A stretch of 11,920 bases of DNA from Pirellulaceae bacterium (GCA_020846515.1 JADLDX010000284.1:1-11920); one strand, 5' to 3'. Counted from the first letter of the stretch, positions 1 through 7,605 are shown. Notes: generated by a model from the letters alone, not told the origin. A program made the numbers and translations.

Positions 1-2355
1 CGCAGTTTTCTGCTGACAGTGATTGTCTTCTCTGCCGGTGTCGTCAGCGCAGCAGCCTCGCTGGGAACAGTTTGGATTACTGGCCAGACGATCGATGCCA
101 TTTTGATGTCGATGCCTTCCCTGGTCTACGTGCTCTCGATCTCAGGAGCCGTCCACTTAATCAACTATTATCGCGACGCCATTCGCGAAGGTGGCTTGCA
201 TGGCGCGGTTGAGCGTGCGGTTGTGCATGCCTGGAAGCCTGCCGCGCTGTCTTCGATCACGACGGCCTTAGGACTGATCTCGTTGTACGCCAGTGAACTC
301 GTGCCGATCCAAAAGTTTGGGTTGTACTCGGCCATCGCCATGATCACGCTGGTCTGCATTCTGTTCTTGTTCCTGCCCGCCGCTCTGCATGTGTTTCATA
401 TTGGCCGACGATGGGTGGAACCGGCTCATATTCGTGCCGCTCGGCTGCGTCACGATGTACAGCCACCACTGGAAACGTTAACCAAAGCCGAGCGATTCTG
501 GCGCTGGTTCGCGAGCAAACTTGTCAACAACCATGCCCTGGTAATGACGACCTGCTTGTTGGTCATCGGCGTGATCGGCTGGGGTATTACGCGCAACCGG
601 ACCAGTATCAATCTGCTGGAGCTGTTCGATAGCAAGGCGCGGATCCTGCGTGACTACGCATGGCTGGAAGATAACCTAGGCGTGCTCGTGCCGATGGAGA
701 TTGTGCTCAAGTTTGATCCAAACTCTGTCTTAGGCAGCGATGCTTCGCATCATCAGAGCAGCGAGGACTTGTACCGCTTGTCGTTTCTGGAACGCATGGA
801 AACGATTGCCCGCGTGCAAGCAGTGATCACTGATAAATTTGGGGCTGAAGGCCAAGGCATTGTCGGCTCATGTATGTCGGCGGTTTCTTTTGCACCCACC
901 CTGCCATCGGCCAGTGGCAATACTGTCAGCTTCATGCACCGCAAAGCACTGAACATGCGACTGGAGAGCAGTCGTCAGGGCTTCATGGACGCGGGCTTTC
1001 TGCAAATCGACCCGGATGATGGATGCGAACTTTGGCGCATTAGCTTGCGTGTCGCAGCCTTTAAGGGAGTTGACTATGGTCAACTGGTTACGGAAATCAA
1101 GGATGCTGTCCAACCGGTAGTCCAGGCACACGTCGATCGAAATCGCGTTCTCCGCCAAATAGCCGCCTGGTCGCCAGGCAACAGCTACGGCGGCGCAAGG
1201 ATCATGGTTTGGGATCGCACTGGCCAAAACAAGGACATCGCCTCGCCCAATGCGGAGCCCGCCAGCGCATCGGACAAGCCGTCTGCTAATAATGCAGCGA
1301 GTAACGATGTAGCGCGGGGTGCGGAGTCTGCCACAGACAACACCGCCACAATCAATACCGTTAAGCCGATACTTGCGCAGAACCATGTTGACCAAACGGC
1401 GATGGGAACCGCCCCACACGTTGAAACCTTGAGCTCGCTCTTGGTGAATGCTCGCTGTCGCGTATTCAGCACGGATGTTGATCCAACCTCGATAACGTTG
1501 ACCAATCTGGAACGTTTAAACGCGACCGACGCGGTGGTACTGGTGGGTAATTTCAGCGATTCGGACATGCGAACGATATCTGGTTCGCTGCCGCACACGA
1601 TCGTAGCCGGCGAACATGGTGGCTCCCGCGTGCGACGCTCGTTGGGTGGCGACTCAGGGATTGGCAATCGCGAACCAGAGCTACACGCCGTATACACCGG
1701 CGTTGTACCGATCGTTTATAAAGCTCAGCGAGCCCTGTTGGATAGTCTTATTCAAAGCACCTTGTGGTCCTTCTTGACCATTACGCCGCTGATGATGATT
1801 GTCTCGCGGTCCTTGACTGCTGGCGCCGTCGCCATGATACCGAACGTTTTGCCCGTGCTGGTAATCTTTGGTGCCATGGGCTGGATGGGCATAGCCATCG
1901 ACATTGGATCAATGATGACTGCCTCGATCGCCTTAGGGGTGGCCGTGGACGATACGATTCACTTCTTGTCATGGTATCGAGACGACCTGGATCGCATGGG
2001 CAACCGTCGTCAAGCGATTATCTCGTGTTACGCCAAATGCGCGACACCCACTTTGCAAGCTGCCCTGATCAGCGGCCTGGGCCTATCGGTGTTCGCCTTT
2101 AGCACGTTCACACCTACCCAACGCTTCGGCTGGTTAATGCTCTCGATTCTGGTTGCTGGCGTGGTGGCTGAGTTGCTGATGCTGCCTGCTCTGCTGGCCG
2201 GCCCACTGGGCGTCGTCTTCAAAGCGCATACGAAACGACACTCCTTCACTGGCCGACTCTATTTGATTGTGCGATATCAATTCCGGCGTTGGCAGAGCGA
2301 CCATCGCCATCCAGAATCCACTCAACAAGCTCGCTCCCGTCGCGAAGCGGCTTGA
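1..2355 (+). CDS. RND/MMPL-family membrane transporter, C-terminal portion (5' end outside window)
   Basis: The frame is open from base 1, so the GTG at 19 is not a reliable start and the N-terminus with the first soluble loop lies outside the window. Visible parts: helices of the first membrane half (about 13-400), a large extracytoplasmic loop (about 600-1740), then the second membrane half (about 1756-2220). The second half has the MMPL-like segment 'VAVDDTIHFLSWYRDD', with acidic residues in the helix where RND proton relays sit. The equivalent first-half helix ('SISGAVHLINYYRD') lacks that acidic pair. The loop contains a low-complexity insert rich in Ala, Ser, Asn and Asp at about 1228-1371. 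The family exports lipids or hydrophobic compounds by proton antiport; the substrate here cannot be told. The C-terminus ends in a basic cytoplasmic tail. Family assignment is confident, function is not. Confidence 0.88.
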   Translation, partial: RSFLLTVIVFSAGVVSAAASLGTVWITGQTIDAILMSMPSLVYVLSISGAVHLINYYRDAIREGGLHGAVERAVVHAWKPAALSSITTALGLISLYASELVPIQKFGLYSAIAMITLVCILFLFLPAALHVFHIGRRWVEPAHIRAARLRHDVQPPLETLTKAERFWRWFASKLVNNHALVMTTCLLVIGVIGWGITRNRTSINLLELFDSKARILRDYAWLEDNLGVLVPMEIVLKFDPNSVLGSDASHHQSSEDLYRLSFLERMETIARVQAVITDKFGAEGQGIVGSCMSAVSFAPTLPSASGNTVSFMHRKALNMRLESSRQGFMDAGFLQIDPDDGCELWRISLRVAAFKGVDYGQLVTEIKDAVQPVVQAHVDRNRVLRQIAAWSPGNSYGGARIMVWDRTGQNKDIASPNAEPASASDKPSANNAASNDVARGAESATDNTATINTVKPILAQNHVDQTAMGTAPHVETLSSLLVNARCRVFSTDVDPTSITLTNLERLNATDAVVLVGNFSDSDMRTISGSLPHTIVAGEHGGSRVRRSLGGDSGIGNREPELHAVYTGVVPIVYKAQRALLDSLIQSTLWSFLTITPLMMIVSRSLTAGAVAMIPNVLPVLVIFGAMGWMGIAIDIGSMMTASIALGVAVDDTIHFLSWYRDDLDRMGNRRQAIISCYAKCATPTLQAALISGLGLSVFAFSTFTPTQRFGWLMLSILVAGVVAELLMLPALLAGPLGVVFKAHTKRHSFTGRLYLIVRYQFRRWQSDHRHPESTQQARSRREAA
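1228..1371 (+). other. Low-complexity insert in the RND extracytoplasmic loop
   Basis: About 48 codons encode mostly Ala, Ser, Asn, Asp, Thr and Pro, with no predicted fold, between two ordinary-looking parts of the second soluble loop. The reading frame stays open on both sides, and structured sequence resumes around 1420. It probably forms a flexible tether in the periplasmic domain. Confidence 0.6.
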
Positions 2356-2360
2356 TTTTT

Positions 2361-2468
2361 GGAGTAATGTGTGAGGTATAAGCGGTAAGGAGTAAGCTGT
2401 AAGGGATAGCCGTAATTGGTTAGCTTTGGCAGTCAGCTTACTTCTTACCCCTGACAACTCTTTACTCC
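2361..2468. repeat. Heptad-repeat long hairpin in the RND-queG gap
   Basis: On the left side the triplet TAA recurs every 7 bases (2379-2402: ...TAA GCGGTAA GGAGTAA GCTGTAA). The right side carries the complementary pattern (2434-2449). Arms 2384-2399 (GGTAAGGAGTAAGCTG) and 2434-2449 (CAGCTTACTTCTTACC) pair at 15 of 16 positions across a 34-base loop. An outer pair, GGAGTAA at 2361-2367 with TTACTCC at 2462-2468, could extend the stem. There is no T-run after it on the + strand, so a simple intrinsic terminator is unlikely. It may be a dispersed intergenic repeat or an mRNA-stabilising structure. Confidence 0.65.
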
Positions 2469-2474
2469 TCTTTT

Positions 2475-2478
2475 GAGG
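2475..2478 (+). promoter_or_regulatory. Ribosome binding site of queG (GAGG)
   Basis: GAGG lies 7 bases before the GTG at 2486. An in-frame TGA at 2474-2476 rules out any earlier start, so GTG 2486 is the furthest possible start and has a suitable site. Confidence 0.55.
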
Positions 2479-2485
2479 CCAGCCA

Positions 2486-3523
2486 GTGGAAACGTTCACC
2501 GAGGCGTTAAAACTCCGGGCTCTCGAACTGGGCTTTGTGCTGAGCGGTGTGACTGCAGCGGCAGAGCCTGCACGATACAAGCAGTTCTTGACCTGGCTGG
2601 ATACTGGCATGCATGGCCAGATGCATTATCTAGAAACGCGGCGGGCGGCGTATGCCTCGCCTGCGAGCATCTTGGATGGCTGCACCACGCTGCTCATGTT
2701 GGCTTATCCCTATCGTACACAAGAACCGTCGACGATCGAACCCGGTTCGGGGCGAGTAGCCCGCTATGCGTGGGGTGAACCTGACTACCATGATCAGGTC
2801 TTCACCCAATTGAAGTCGCTCAAGCATTGGATACAAGAACAACATCCAACGGCCCAGGTGCGCGGAGTCGTCGACACCGCACCACTATTGGAACGCGAGT
2901 TTGCGGAAGCGGCCGGATTGGGTTGGGTCGGCAAGAATACGCTGCTCCTGAATCGAACATGGGGAAGCTACTTCTTCCTGGCTGCGCTGCTTACCAATCT
3001 GCCGTTGCGATTAGACGAACCCTATTCGAAGAACTATTGCGGCACCTGCCAGGCATGCCTGAAGGCTTGTCCAACCGATGCGTTCCCTCAAGCCTATGTG
3101 CTCGATGCACGGCGTTGTATCAGCTACTTGACCATCGAACATCGCGAGGCGATCGACCCCGAACTGGCCAGCCGCATGGGTGATTGGATGTTTGGCTGCG
3201 ACATCTGCCAGGAGGTCTGTCCCTGGAATCGTCGCGCTGCCACCAGTCCGACCGCCCTTCCGCATCCATTTCCAAGCCTTTCCCCCGCATCGCTGGTCGA
3301 GATTCTGCAACTGAACGACGACCAGTTTAAACGACTCTATCGTCAAACCCCACTCTGGCGAGCCAAGCGCCGCGGGATCATTCGTAATGCCTGCCTGGTA
3401 CTGGGCAATCAACGTTATCGGGCGGCCTTGTCAGCGCTGGAGACTTTACTGGGCGACGAGGAACCGCTCATCCGCGGCGCGGCCGTTTGGGCGATCGACA
3501 AGATCAACAACTCGGCAACTTGA
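2486..3523 (+). CDS. queG: Epoxyqueuosine reductase QueG
   Basis: Cytoplasmic cobalamin- and [4Fe-4S]-dependent enzyme that reduces epoxyqueuosine to queuosine in the wobble position of GUN-anticodon tRNAs, the last step of the Q pathway. The 345-residue product matches the family's usual length. An N-terminal DUF1730 region leads to 'VVDTAPLLERE', where Asp130 matches the family's catalytic acid. Next come the conserved 'GWVGKNTLLL' stretch and two ferredoxin-like cluster motifs: Cys185, 188, 191, 195 (CGTCQACLKACP) and Cys238, 241, 245 (CDICQEVCPWN), with an extra Cys211 between them. The C-terminal part (about 270-345) is HEAT-like helical repeats that bind the tRNA. GTG start with a GAGG site. 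The neighbours are unrelated to queuosine, so it is probably transcribed alone or with the upstream gene. All key residues are present. Confidence 0.95.
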   Translation: METFTEALKLRALELGFVLSGVTAAAEPARYKQFLTWLDTGMHGQMHYLETRRAAYASPASILDGCTTLLMLAYPYRTQEPSTIEPGSGRVARYAWGEPDYHDQVFTQLKSLKHWIQEQHPTAQVRGVVDTAPLLEREFAEAAGLGWVGKNTLLLNRTWGSYFFLAALLTNLPLRLDEPYSKNYCGTCQACLKACPTDAFPQAYVLDARRCISYLTIEHREAIDPELASRMGDWMFGCDICQEVCPWNRRAATSPTALPHPFPSLSPASLVEILQLNDDQFKRLYRQTPLWRAKRRGIIRNACLVLGNQRYRAALSALETLLGDEEPLIRGAAVWAIDKINNSAT

Positions 3524-3550
3524 TATCTTGTCTTGGTAGCGTGACAACTT

Positions 3551-3579
3551 CTGACTGACGGCTCGAGGTGTGTTAGAAT
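3551..3579 (+). promoter_or_regulatory. Candidate sigma-70-type promoter for the 3645 gene
   Basis: CTGACT (3551-3556, four of six to TTGACA), a 17-base spacer and TAGAAT (3574-3579, five of six to TATAAT) precede the oxidoreductase gene, giving a leader of about 60 bases. An inverted repeat GGTGTG-N13-CACACC (3567-3572 / 3586-3591) encloses the -10 box. It is placed where a repressor would block polymerase, or where the first transcribed bases could fold. Sequence match only. Confidence 0.35.
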
Positions 3580-3591
3580 CACGACCACACC
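3567..3591. promoter_or_regulatory. Inverted repeat around the -10 box (possible operator)
   Basis: Perfect 6-base arms GGTGTG and CACACC separated by 13 bases span the TAGAAT box. Centre-to-centre spacing of 19 bases, about two helical turns, suits a dimeric regulator. A chance occurrence is possible with arms this short. Confidence 0.3.
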
Positions 3592-3644
3592 CAAGGATTT
3601 GAGTTTGCGTATCCCACCCACAACTTCATGTAAGAGCCCTGGCC

Positions 3645-5012
3645 ATGCAACGCAGAGAATTTGTGTCCAGTACTGCCGCACTGGCGGCAATGACAGTCCT
3701 ATCCCAACATGCTTATGCAACGGCTGTGGACAAACCACGTCGCGTCGGATTGATCGGTCCAGGTTGGTATGGCAAGTGCGATTTATTACAGCTTCTGAAC
3801 GTGGAACCGGTCGAGGTTGTCTCGTTGTGTGATGTTGATTCAAACATGCTCAACACGGCAGCCGACTTGATTCAATCACGTCAGCCTTCGGGAAAGCGAC
3901 CGCAGACGTACGCCGACTATCGTCAGATGTTGGCCAAGAAAGAGCTGGACATCGTGCTGGTAGATACACCGGACCACTGGCACGCGCTGCCGATGATCGC
4001 AGCCGTGGAATCAGGCGCTGATGTGTATTGTCAAAAGCCGACCGCTGTGGATGTGCTGGAAAGCAAAGCCATGCTGGATGCGGCGCGACGTACGCAGCGG
4101 GTGGTTCAAATCGGAACGCAGCGACGCAGTACGCCGCATTTGATCGAGGCCAAGCAACGCGTGATCGACGCAGGCCTGTTGGGCGATGTGGCTTACGCAG
4201 AAGTTTGCTGTTACTACCACATGCGCAATCGCAAGACCGTCCAGGACGCGCCCGACAAGCAACCGCCCGCCCATCTGGATTGGGACATGTGGACCGGACC
4301 AGCACCACTGAAACCCTACAACGACATTGTGCATCCGCGTGGCTGGCGAGCCTTTATGGAGTATGGCAATGGCATTGTAGGTGACATGTGCGTGCATATG
4401 CTCGACATGGTCCGCTGGATGCTCGACCTGGGATGGCCAACCTCGGTCGCCAGCTCTGGCGGCATCATGGTCGACTCGGCCGCTCGCGCCAACATCACCG
4501 ACACCCAAACCGCTACCTATCACTTTGGCAATCTGGACGTCGTCTGGACACATCGCTCTTGGGGTGCAGCACCAGACGCAGACTATCCATGGGCAGCAAT
4601 CATCTATGGCGATAAAGGTACCTTGAAGCTGAGCGTCAATCGCTACGAGTTCATTCCACAAGGCCGCGGTGAGAAGCTAAAAGGCGAAGCCGTCATCGAG
4701 TTGGACAAGTATCAGCATGATGCCGAAGATCAGAAGAAGTGGGCTCTTGAGCTACACGTGGCATCCGCTATCCGCGGCCATATGCGAGACTTCCTGAAGG
4801 CCATCGACCAGCGCAGCAAGCCCGTAGCGGATATTGAGCAAGGCCATATTTCCTCTTCAGCCTGTATCCTGGCGAATTTGTCGCAAAAGCTCGGCCGCTC
4901 ACTAAAGTTCGACCCGGTGACGCATACCATCGACAATGATGCTGAAGCTACAGCTATGCTCAAACGGACCTACCGCGCACCGTGGCAACATCCTGCTTCA
5001 ACGGGGACCTGA
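3645..5012 (+). CDS. Tat-exported Gfo/Idh/MocA-family NAD(P)-dependent oxidoreductase
   Basis: A 455-residue product starting MQRREF, with a twin-arginine motif and a short hydrophobic stretch (about 7-25, possible cleavage near AYA). This suggests folded, cofactor-loaded export to the periplasm, as is common in planctomycetes. The Rossmann nucleotide-binding motif is GPGWYG (38-43), followed by acidic residues 'CDVD' near 62-65. 'TPDHWHA' (108-114) is a subfamily marker. The usual EKP motif reads QKP (130-132), keeping the active-site Lys131. The C-terminal catalytic segment 'GDMCVHMLDMVRW' supplies Asp247, His251 and Asp254. Family members oxidise or isomerise sugars, inositols or glycoside intermediates; the substrate cannot be read from sequence. 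ATG 3645 is chosen because it gives the intact Tat motif. The next gene follows after 41 bases with no terminator, so co-transcription is likely. Confidence 0.9.
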   Translation: MQRREFVSSTAALAAMTVLSQHAYATAVDKPRRVGLIGPGWYGKCDLLQLLNVEPVEVVSLCDVDSNMLNTAADLIQSRQPSGKRPQTYADYRQMLAKKELDIVLVDTPDHWHALPMIAAVESGADVYCQKPTAVDVLESKAMLDAARRTQRVVQIGTQRRSTPHLIEAKQRVIDAGLLGDVAYAEVCCYYHMRNRKTVQDAPDKQPPAHLDWDMWTGPAPLKPYNDIVHPRGWRAFMEYGNGIVGDMCVHMLDMVRWMLDLGWPTSVASSGGIMVDSAARANITDTQTATYHFGNLDVVWTHRSWGAAPDADYPWAAIIYGDKGTLKLSVNRYEFIPQGRGEKLKGEAVIELDKYQHDAEDQKKWALELHVASAIRGHMRDFLKAIDQRSKPVADIEQGHISSSACILANLSQKLGRSLKFDPVTHTIDNDAEATAMLKRTYRAPWQHPASTGT

Positions 5013-5053
5013 AATCAGTGACGGTGCCACCGCCCTACAATTCAAGAAGACCC

Positions 5054-6655
5054 ATGAATCAATCGTTAAACTTGAGCCGAGTGATCTTGCTACTGATGTT
5101 GCTCACCTCCACAGCCTGGGCCGAGCCTACGGATCAGACATACGTCAATCCGAAGCTGTTCGATGGTGCGATTTGCATAAACACGGCCAAGGAGTTTAGC
5201 CGCCGGCAAGCCGGGCTATTGGACGCCATTCTCTCTGCGAAGCCCGATCGCCTGATCGTGGTGGGTACCAGCCAACAACGCGAAGGTTCGCCAAGTCTTG
5301 AGGTGTTGCGATCGATTAAATGGACAAGTGAGCCCAGCGAGCACTCCTCGCTGCTCGAGCATCCCGATCAGTTGCAGCAACAAATCAAAGACCTAAAGCC
5401 TGGCAGTTGCATATGGCTCAGCCAAGCGGCTTTGCCACCTGAGTCCCAAGCGGCAACGCCAGCATGGCTGCCGCCCGCACTAAGAAGTCTGCTCGACCGC
5501 GGTGGGCTGGTCTTCGTCGAAGCCACCTCTATTCCAGCCGGTAATGAAATCGCCGCTGATTTAAACCTGTTGCCCGATATACGGATTCGCAAATTGGGCG
5601 ACAAAGGCGGCCAGGAATTAGCAGCACCAAATGACAAACCCCAAGACAAGCTCAACGCTGACAAGCCCAACGCTGACAAGCCCCAAAAGAATTACGCCAC
5701 GCTCTTGGCACCTGACCATAGTTGGCTGTTCATTGGTAGTCGCGAGTTGGTGAATTTGTCGGAGGAGGGCACCACGCCTTGCCGGCTTGTGTTGCCAGCT
5801 CCTAGCAACTACCCCGAGGCGCTGAGCGAAGACATCCTTCCACGCATGCGCAGCGATTTAGTAGTCGTACGCCGCGCTCTGGAGGAACGCCAGTTGCCGG
5901 TGTTTCCATCGTCTGCCGATTACGACCCACGTTTGCCCAAAGGCAGTTTGGTGATTGTGGGCGGTGGTGGTATGTCCCAAGAGATTTGGAAAAAGTTCAT
6001 CGAATTGGCCGGCGGAGAAAATGCCAAGATCTTGGTCTTGCCAACGGCCGTGCCAGAGCCCACGGTCGAAGATGCCGACGAAGTCGATATTCTAAATCGA
6101 TTGGGAGTAAAGCAAGTGCGGGTCTTGCCGCAGGTTGCACGCGACGACGTCTCAAAGCCTGAGTACTTGGAGAATTATCGATGGGCGACGGGCATCTGGT
6201 TCGGAGGTGGACGCCAATGGCGTTTCGTCGATGCCTATTGGGGTACTCCCGCCTGGCAAGAGATTAAACAAGTCGTGGCGCGCGGCGGAGTAATTGCCGG
6301 CAGTTCGGCCGGCGCGACCATCCAAGGTGACCTACTGGTGCGCGGTCATCCGCTGGGCAACCAAATCATGGTGGCCGACGGCTACCGACGCGGTCTGGGG
6401 CTACTGCCAGGCGTGGCCATCGACCAGCATTTCAGTCAACGCAACCGTTTCGATGATTTGGCCAGCGTCGTCAAACGCTTTCCGAAAGTCATCGGCATCG
6501 GCATTGACGAAGCCACGGCTCTAGTGGTCCAAGCTCCCAATCAATGTTCGGTGTTAGGCAAAGGCAGCGTCTGGCTGACGCTGCCCGTATCCGGCGACGC
6601 CCAACGCATGTACTTAGAGAAGGCTACCGGCAGCCAATTCGAGCTGACACGCTGA
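5054..6655 (+). CDS. Secreted peptidase S51, cyanophycinase-like, with an extra N-terminal domain
   Basis: Serine hydrolase of the S51 (cyanophycinase/dipeptidase E) family. I start it at ATG 5054 (533 residues) because that gives a clean signal peptide (hydrophobic 9-19, cleavage after AWA near 23). The in-frame GTG at 4982 would overlap the upstream gene and bury the signal. Residues 30-280 resemble a second, degenerate glutamine-amidotransferase-like fold and include a charged repeat linker (about 193-212). The S51 core runs from about 295 to 500: GGGG (303-306), GGGRQ (384-388), nucleophile elbow GSSAGA with Ser418, DQHF (457-460) with His459, and GIDEATA with Glu486. The Ser-His-Glu spacings agree with the Ser132-His174-Glu201 triad I recall for Synechocystis CphB. 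Known enzymes release beta-Asp-Arg dipeptides from cyanophycin; the substrate here is unproven. Confidence 0.85.
   Translation: MNQSLNLSRVILLLMLLTSTAWAEPTDQTYVNPKLFDGAICINTAKEFSRRQAGLLDAILSAKPDRLIVVGTSQQREGSPSLEVLRSIKWTSEPSEHSSLLEHPDQLQQQIKDLKPGSCIWLSQAALPPESQAATPAWLPPALRSLLDRGGLVFVEATSIPAGNEIAADLNLLPDIRIRKLGDKGGQELAAPNDKPQDKLNADKPNADKPQKNYATLLAPDHSWLFIGSRELVNLSEEGTTPCRLVLPAPSNYPEALSEDILPRMRSDLVVVRRALEERQLPVFPSSADYDPRLPKGSLVIVGGGGMSQEIWKKFIELAGGENAKILVLPTAVPEPTVEDADEVDILNRLGVKQVRVLPQVARDDVSKPEYLENYRWATGIWFGGGRQWRFVDAYWGTPAWQEIKQVVARGGVIAGSSAGATIQGDLLVRGHPLGNQIMVADGYRRGLGLLPGVAIDQHFSQRNRFDDLASVVKRFPKVIGIGIDEATALVVQAPNQCSVLGKGSVWLTLPVSGDAQRMYLEKATGSQFELTR
5654..5683 (+). repeat. 15-base exact tandem repeat coding a charged linker
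   Basis: The unit AACGCTGACAAGCCC occurs twice back to back (5654-5668 and 5669-5683), coding NADKP-NADKP. Related DKP-type codons lie just before it (PNDKPQDKL). It lengthens a hydrophilic linker inside the N-terminal half of the S51 protein and could vary in copy number among strains without breaking the frame. Confidence 0.8.
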
Positions 6656-6667
6656 TGACGGGGCTTT

Positions 6668-6731
6668 CCGAGTCGCGGAGCGATTCGGCCACATGTAGCC
6701 GAGGCACTCCGTGACTCGGTTCTTTGGTTTT
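6668..6731. terminator. Hairpin terminator between convergent genes
   Basis: Two 22-base arms (6668-6689 and 6698-6719) match at 18 positions, plus a G-T wobble, around an 8-base loop. The T-rich tract TTCTTTGGTTTT follows at 6720-6731. The hairpin starts 12 bases after the stop of the S51 gene and lies downstream of the convergent gene that ends at 6785. It fits an intrinsic terminator for the + strand unit and may also stop the opposing one. Confidence 0.7.
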
Positions 6732-6772
6732 ATAAGCTGATTCAGAAGAGTCATTGACGAGTCGCGGAGCGA
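6669..6772. repeat. Two copies of a 15-base GC-rich repeat (CGAGTCGCGGAGCGA)
   Basis: Identical 15-mers lie at 6669-6683 (inside the terminator's left arm) and 6758-6772. The unit itself contains a small hairpin-forming core, GTCGC-GGA-GCGAC in the second copy. The terminator's right arm is a diverged inverted copy, so three related units lie within about 105 bases. This resembles a palindromic dispersed intergenic repeat. Confidence 0.65.
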
Positions 6773-6784
6773 CGCGTTTACAAA

Positions 6785-7564
6785 CTACGTCGTTAGCGGC
6801 AGTGGGCTATCGGCGAAATCTTCATAGACTTGTTGGATCGTTCTGGCGTCCAACTGTTCGCGACAGACCAGGCAGCGCACGCGTGCTCGACGAATGACTC
6901 CCTTCTCCATGAAGTTGCCGAACAATCGCAAACGCGTGATGCCCTCGCCGGTCAACAGCTCCGTTTGCGGCTGGTCGCTAGGATGGATCAAGATGGCGAT
7001 AGAGCCGCGTTGGCTTTGACAGGTTAACATCCCCACCGCGTTATGAACCAGCGACGCATCGCCATCGATTGCCAGGCCATCACCATCAAAAGCTTTCCAT
7101 TGGCTGTCGGATACTTGGTTAGACAATTCAAGCGTGGGATATGAATCCAACAGTTGAGTTTGCACGCTTAGCCATATATCCAAACCACAGCTCTGCTTTC
7201 CGGGACTCAAGAACTGCCCTGTCGATGAGTCCGCGGATGGAACAGCGCGATAGTCGAGTTGAAAAGCGAATTGATCAGCGTTCGATTGGCCATAACGCAC
7301 CATTAAATCGCTGCCTCGGGCGAACCAGTCGTCGATCTGACAAGCGTGGCCCGGAATAGGGTTCACCTTCAGAAGATGTCCAAGCATGAGCCGCGACTGG
7401 GCACATGTGTATCGGCAAGCGACTCCGGAGTTGGGTTGGCTCATGTCCAGCGACCATTGCCAATCGGCGGAGTCAAGCGTGGCCATCTGGCCGGTCACGG
7501 ACCATTGCATGATCAAAGCATTTCTCGTAGGAGGGATGTCTTCCAGCGGCTTGATGTTATCCAA
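6785..7564 (-). CDS. Conserved-looking protein of unknown function
   Basis: I do not recognise this family. The frame gives 259 residues from a TTG at 7564; the next in-frame start is ATG at 7510 (Met19, 241 residues). No convincing Shine-Dalgarno sequence precedes either. The frame stays open well upstream but without any ATG, GTG or TTG, and that stretch runs through a GC-rich palindrome, so it is unlikely to be coding. The product has no signal peptide or membrane helix. It is Gln-, Asp- and Trp-containing with alternating hydrophobic patterns that suggest mostly beta structure, and it has one CxxC (Cys231, Cys234) near the C-terminus. It lies between the S51 hydrolase (convergent) and the ABC exporter (divergent, sharing the upstream region), which hints at a shared process without showing one. 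Coding is supported by length, sensible composition and the convergent terminator. Confidence 0.65.
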   Translation of the reverse strand: MDNIKPLEDIPPTRNALIMQWSVTGQMATLDSADWQWSLDMSQPNSGVACRYTCAQSRLMLGHLLKVNPIPGHACQIDDWFARGSDLMVRYGQSNADQFAFQLDYRAVPSADSSTGQFLSPGKQSCGLDIWLSVQTQLLDSYPTLELSNQVSDSQWKAFDGDGLAIDGDASLVHNAVGMLTCQSQRGSIAILIHPSDQPQTELLTGEGITRLRLFGNFMEKGVIRRARVRCLVCREQLDARTIQQVYEDFADSPLPLTT

Positions 7565-7605
7565 GGTGGCTCGTCGTTTGGGGTGTATGGTCGTCCAAGG
7601 AGTAT

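Noticed and set aside
868..1419. Long open frame on the - strand (183 codons) inside the RND gene
   Set aside because: It overlaps a clearly coding + strand frame, has no recognisable motif, and is explained by the codon bias of the sense gene. The same holds for the - strand frame at 1185-1697.
4011..4661. Open - strand frame of 216 codons inside the oxidoreductase gene
   Set aside because: Antisense shadow. The + strand frame carries all the family motifs, and the His/Asp-rich antisense peptide resembles no domain.
4982..5053. Earlier GTG start for the S51 gene
   Set aside because: It overlaps the preceding gene by 31 bases and puts 24 polar residues before what is otherwise a clean signal peptide at ATG 5054.
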